NCBI GenBank assembly: GCA_963744225.1
Contig: CAVUSV010000004.1
Span: 868,001-932,000, forward strand
DNA from: Bog-473 sp963744225
Lineage (GTDB): Bacteria > Actinomycetota > Acidimicrobiia > Acidimicrobiales > RAAP-2
Direction of reading: 5' to 3'
Length of the DNA: 64,000 nt
Shown: one piece after another, positions 63,742 to 64,000 of the stretch
Numbering within the stretch: the first letter of the stretch is position 1
Layout: every line of letters starts with the position of its first letter
Made by a program: the position numbers and the translations under genes
The notes under the pieces: model-generated
The model's input: the letters and a program-made list of their open reading frames with translations, nothing else
Told to the model about the DNA's origin: nothing
The model's database searches: none

Positions 63742-64000
63742 CTAGGTGTCGACAGTGACCACCGTGACGTCAACCGTCGCGTCCTGGGAGTTGTCGGCCA
63801 GCAACCAGTGCAGGATCGCGGCCACGAGCCCGCCCACCAAGGGGGCGACCAGGAACAGCCAGACCTGGCTGAGCGCGGTGCCACCGACGACGAGGGCCGG
63901 ACCAAGCGAACGGGCGGGGTTGACCGAGGTGCCGGTGAGCGGGATGCCGATCAGGTGGACCACCACCAGGCCGAAACCGATGGCCACGCCGACCGCACCC
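63742..64000 (-). CDS. Aquaporin / MIP-family channel (partial)
   Basis: The gene runs off the right edge; only the last 85 codons are seen. VAIGFGLVVVHLIGIPLTGT and SVNPARSLGPALVVGGTA contain the second NPA box of aquaporins, here NPARSLGPA, including the selectivity-filter arginine directly after NPA. The last helix (VWLFLVAPLVGGLVAAILHW) and a short acidic cytoplasmic tail finish the protein. The NPARSxGPA form points to a water channel of the AqpZ type rather than a glycerol facilitator. Confidence 0.85.
   Translation of the reverse strand, partial: GAVGVAIGFGLVVVHLIGIPLTGTSVNPARSLGPALVVGGTALSQVWLFLVAPLVGGLVAAILHWLLADNSQDATVDVTVVTVDT

Noticed and set aside
1..64000. Search for CRISPR arrays, insertion sequences, integrases, att sites and rRNA genes
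   Set aside because: None was seen: no spaced short repeats, transposase motifs or phage genes, and the tRNA-Gly is not flanked by an integrase or repeat of its 3' end within view.

Overview
The window is GC-rich, gene-dense chromosomal DNA from an actinobacterium, most likely of the Acidimicrobiia or a neighbouring uncultured class. Supporting signs are the frequent GTG starts with GTGA/ATGA stop-start overlaps, F420/PPOX-type and LLM-type oxidoreductases, a WS/DGAT acyltransferase, DUF2505, a secreted-protein repeat of the 'GYWLVxxDGG' kind, Tat substrates, PadR/TetR/MarR-controlled exporters, and an actinobacterial SigB/SigF-like promoter in front of a tiny hydrophobic protein. No phage, IS element, CRISPR array or rRNA is visible. 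One tRNA (Gly, anticodon CCC) is present. The taxonomy is an inference from gene content, not from a marker gene.

Layout. 1-2.7 kb (minus): a methylamine-dehydrogenase-like maturation cluster (MauD-like thioredoxin, a small unknown protein, MauE-like membrane protein, and a Cys-rich light-chain-like protein whose C-terminus turns into a propeller repeat). 2.8-4.7 kb (plus): amidohydrolase plus class II aldolase. 4.7-7.8 kb (minus): a DNA-repair module of ATP-dependent ligase, HhH-PHP protein and LigD-type primase-polymerase. 8.4-12.5 kb (minus): PIG-L deacetylase, MFS exporter, SDR, peroxiredoxin and an OmpR-type regulator. 12.9-19 kb: PPOX protein, DUF2505, wax-ester synthase, patatin, a membrane protein and a COQ4-like protein. 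19-22.9 kb (minus): a complete ABC exporter plus two-component system operon. 23-29.8 kb (minus): a branched-chain-amino-acid-type ABC uptake system built from large fusions (LivH-LivM; MFS-LivF-LivG) and a membrane-anchored solute-binding protein. 30-33.3 kb (plus): a MacB/FtsX-type ABC pair. 33.6-40.2 kb: TauD dioxygenase, LLM oxidoreductase, membrane protein, Tat lipoprotein amidohydrolase, CYTH-CHAD protein and a STAS protein. 40.8-49.2 kb: secreted S15-type hydrolase, TetR with a DrrAB-like exporter, a 54-residue hydrophobic stress protein, a nitronate monooxygenase relic and a secreted beta-helix protein. 49.5-52.5 kb: MarR/UspA pair, LLM oxidoreductase and SDR. 52.7-58.3 kb (minus): two PadR-controlled membrane operons. 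58.3-64 kb: secreted six-hairpin glycosidase-like protein, tRNA-Gly, a large Fe-S oxidoreductase, a PPOX protein and an aquaporin cut by the window edge.

How the genes work together. Export is the dominant theme: three ABC exporters each sit beside their own regulator (two-component system, TetR, PadR), and a fourth ABC pair stands alone. In two of these, and in the MarR/UspA pair, promoter hexamers and palindromic operators can be read directly from the sequence. The ligase, primase-polymerase and PHP protein resemble a non-homologous end-joining set, although no Ku gene is in the window.

A recurring oddity is that at least seven otherwise well-conserved genes (small Mau-cluster protein, HhH-PHP, WS/DGAT, MFS-ABC fusion at two places, CYTH-CHAD, glycosidase) are each broken by a single-base frame change, several in short G/C runs. 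This looks more like systematic indel error in the assembly than biological decay, and every frameshift call should be read with that in mind.
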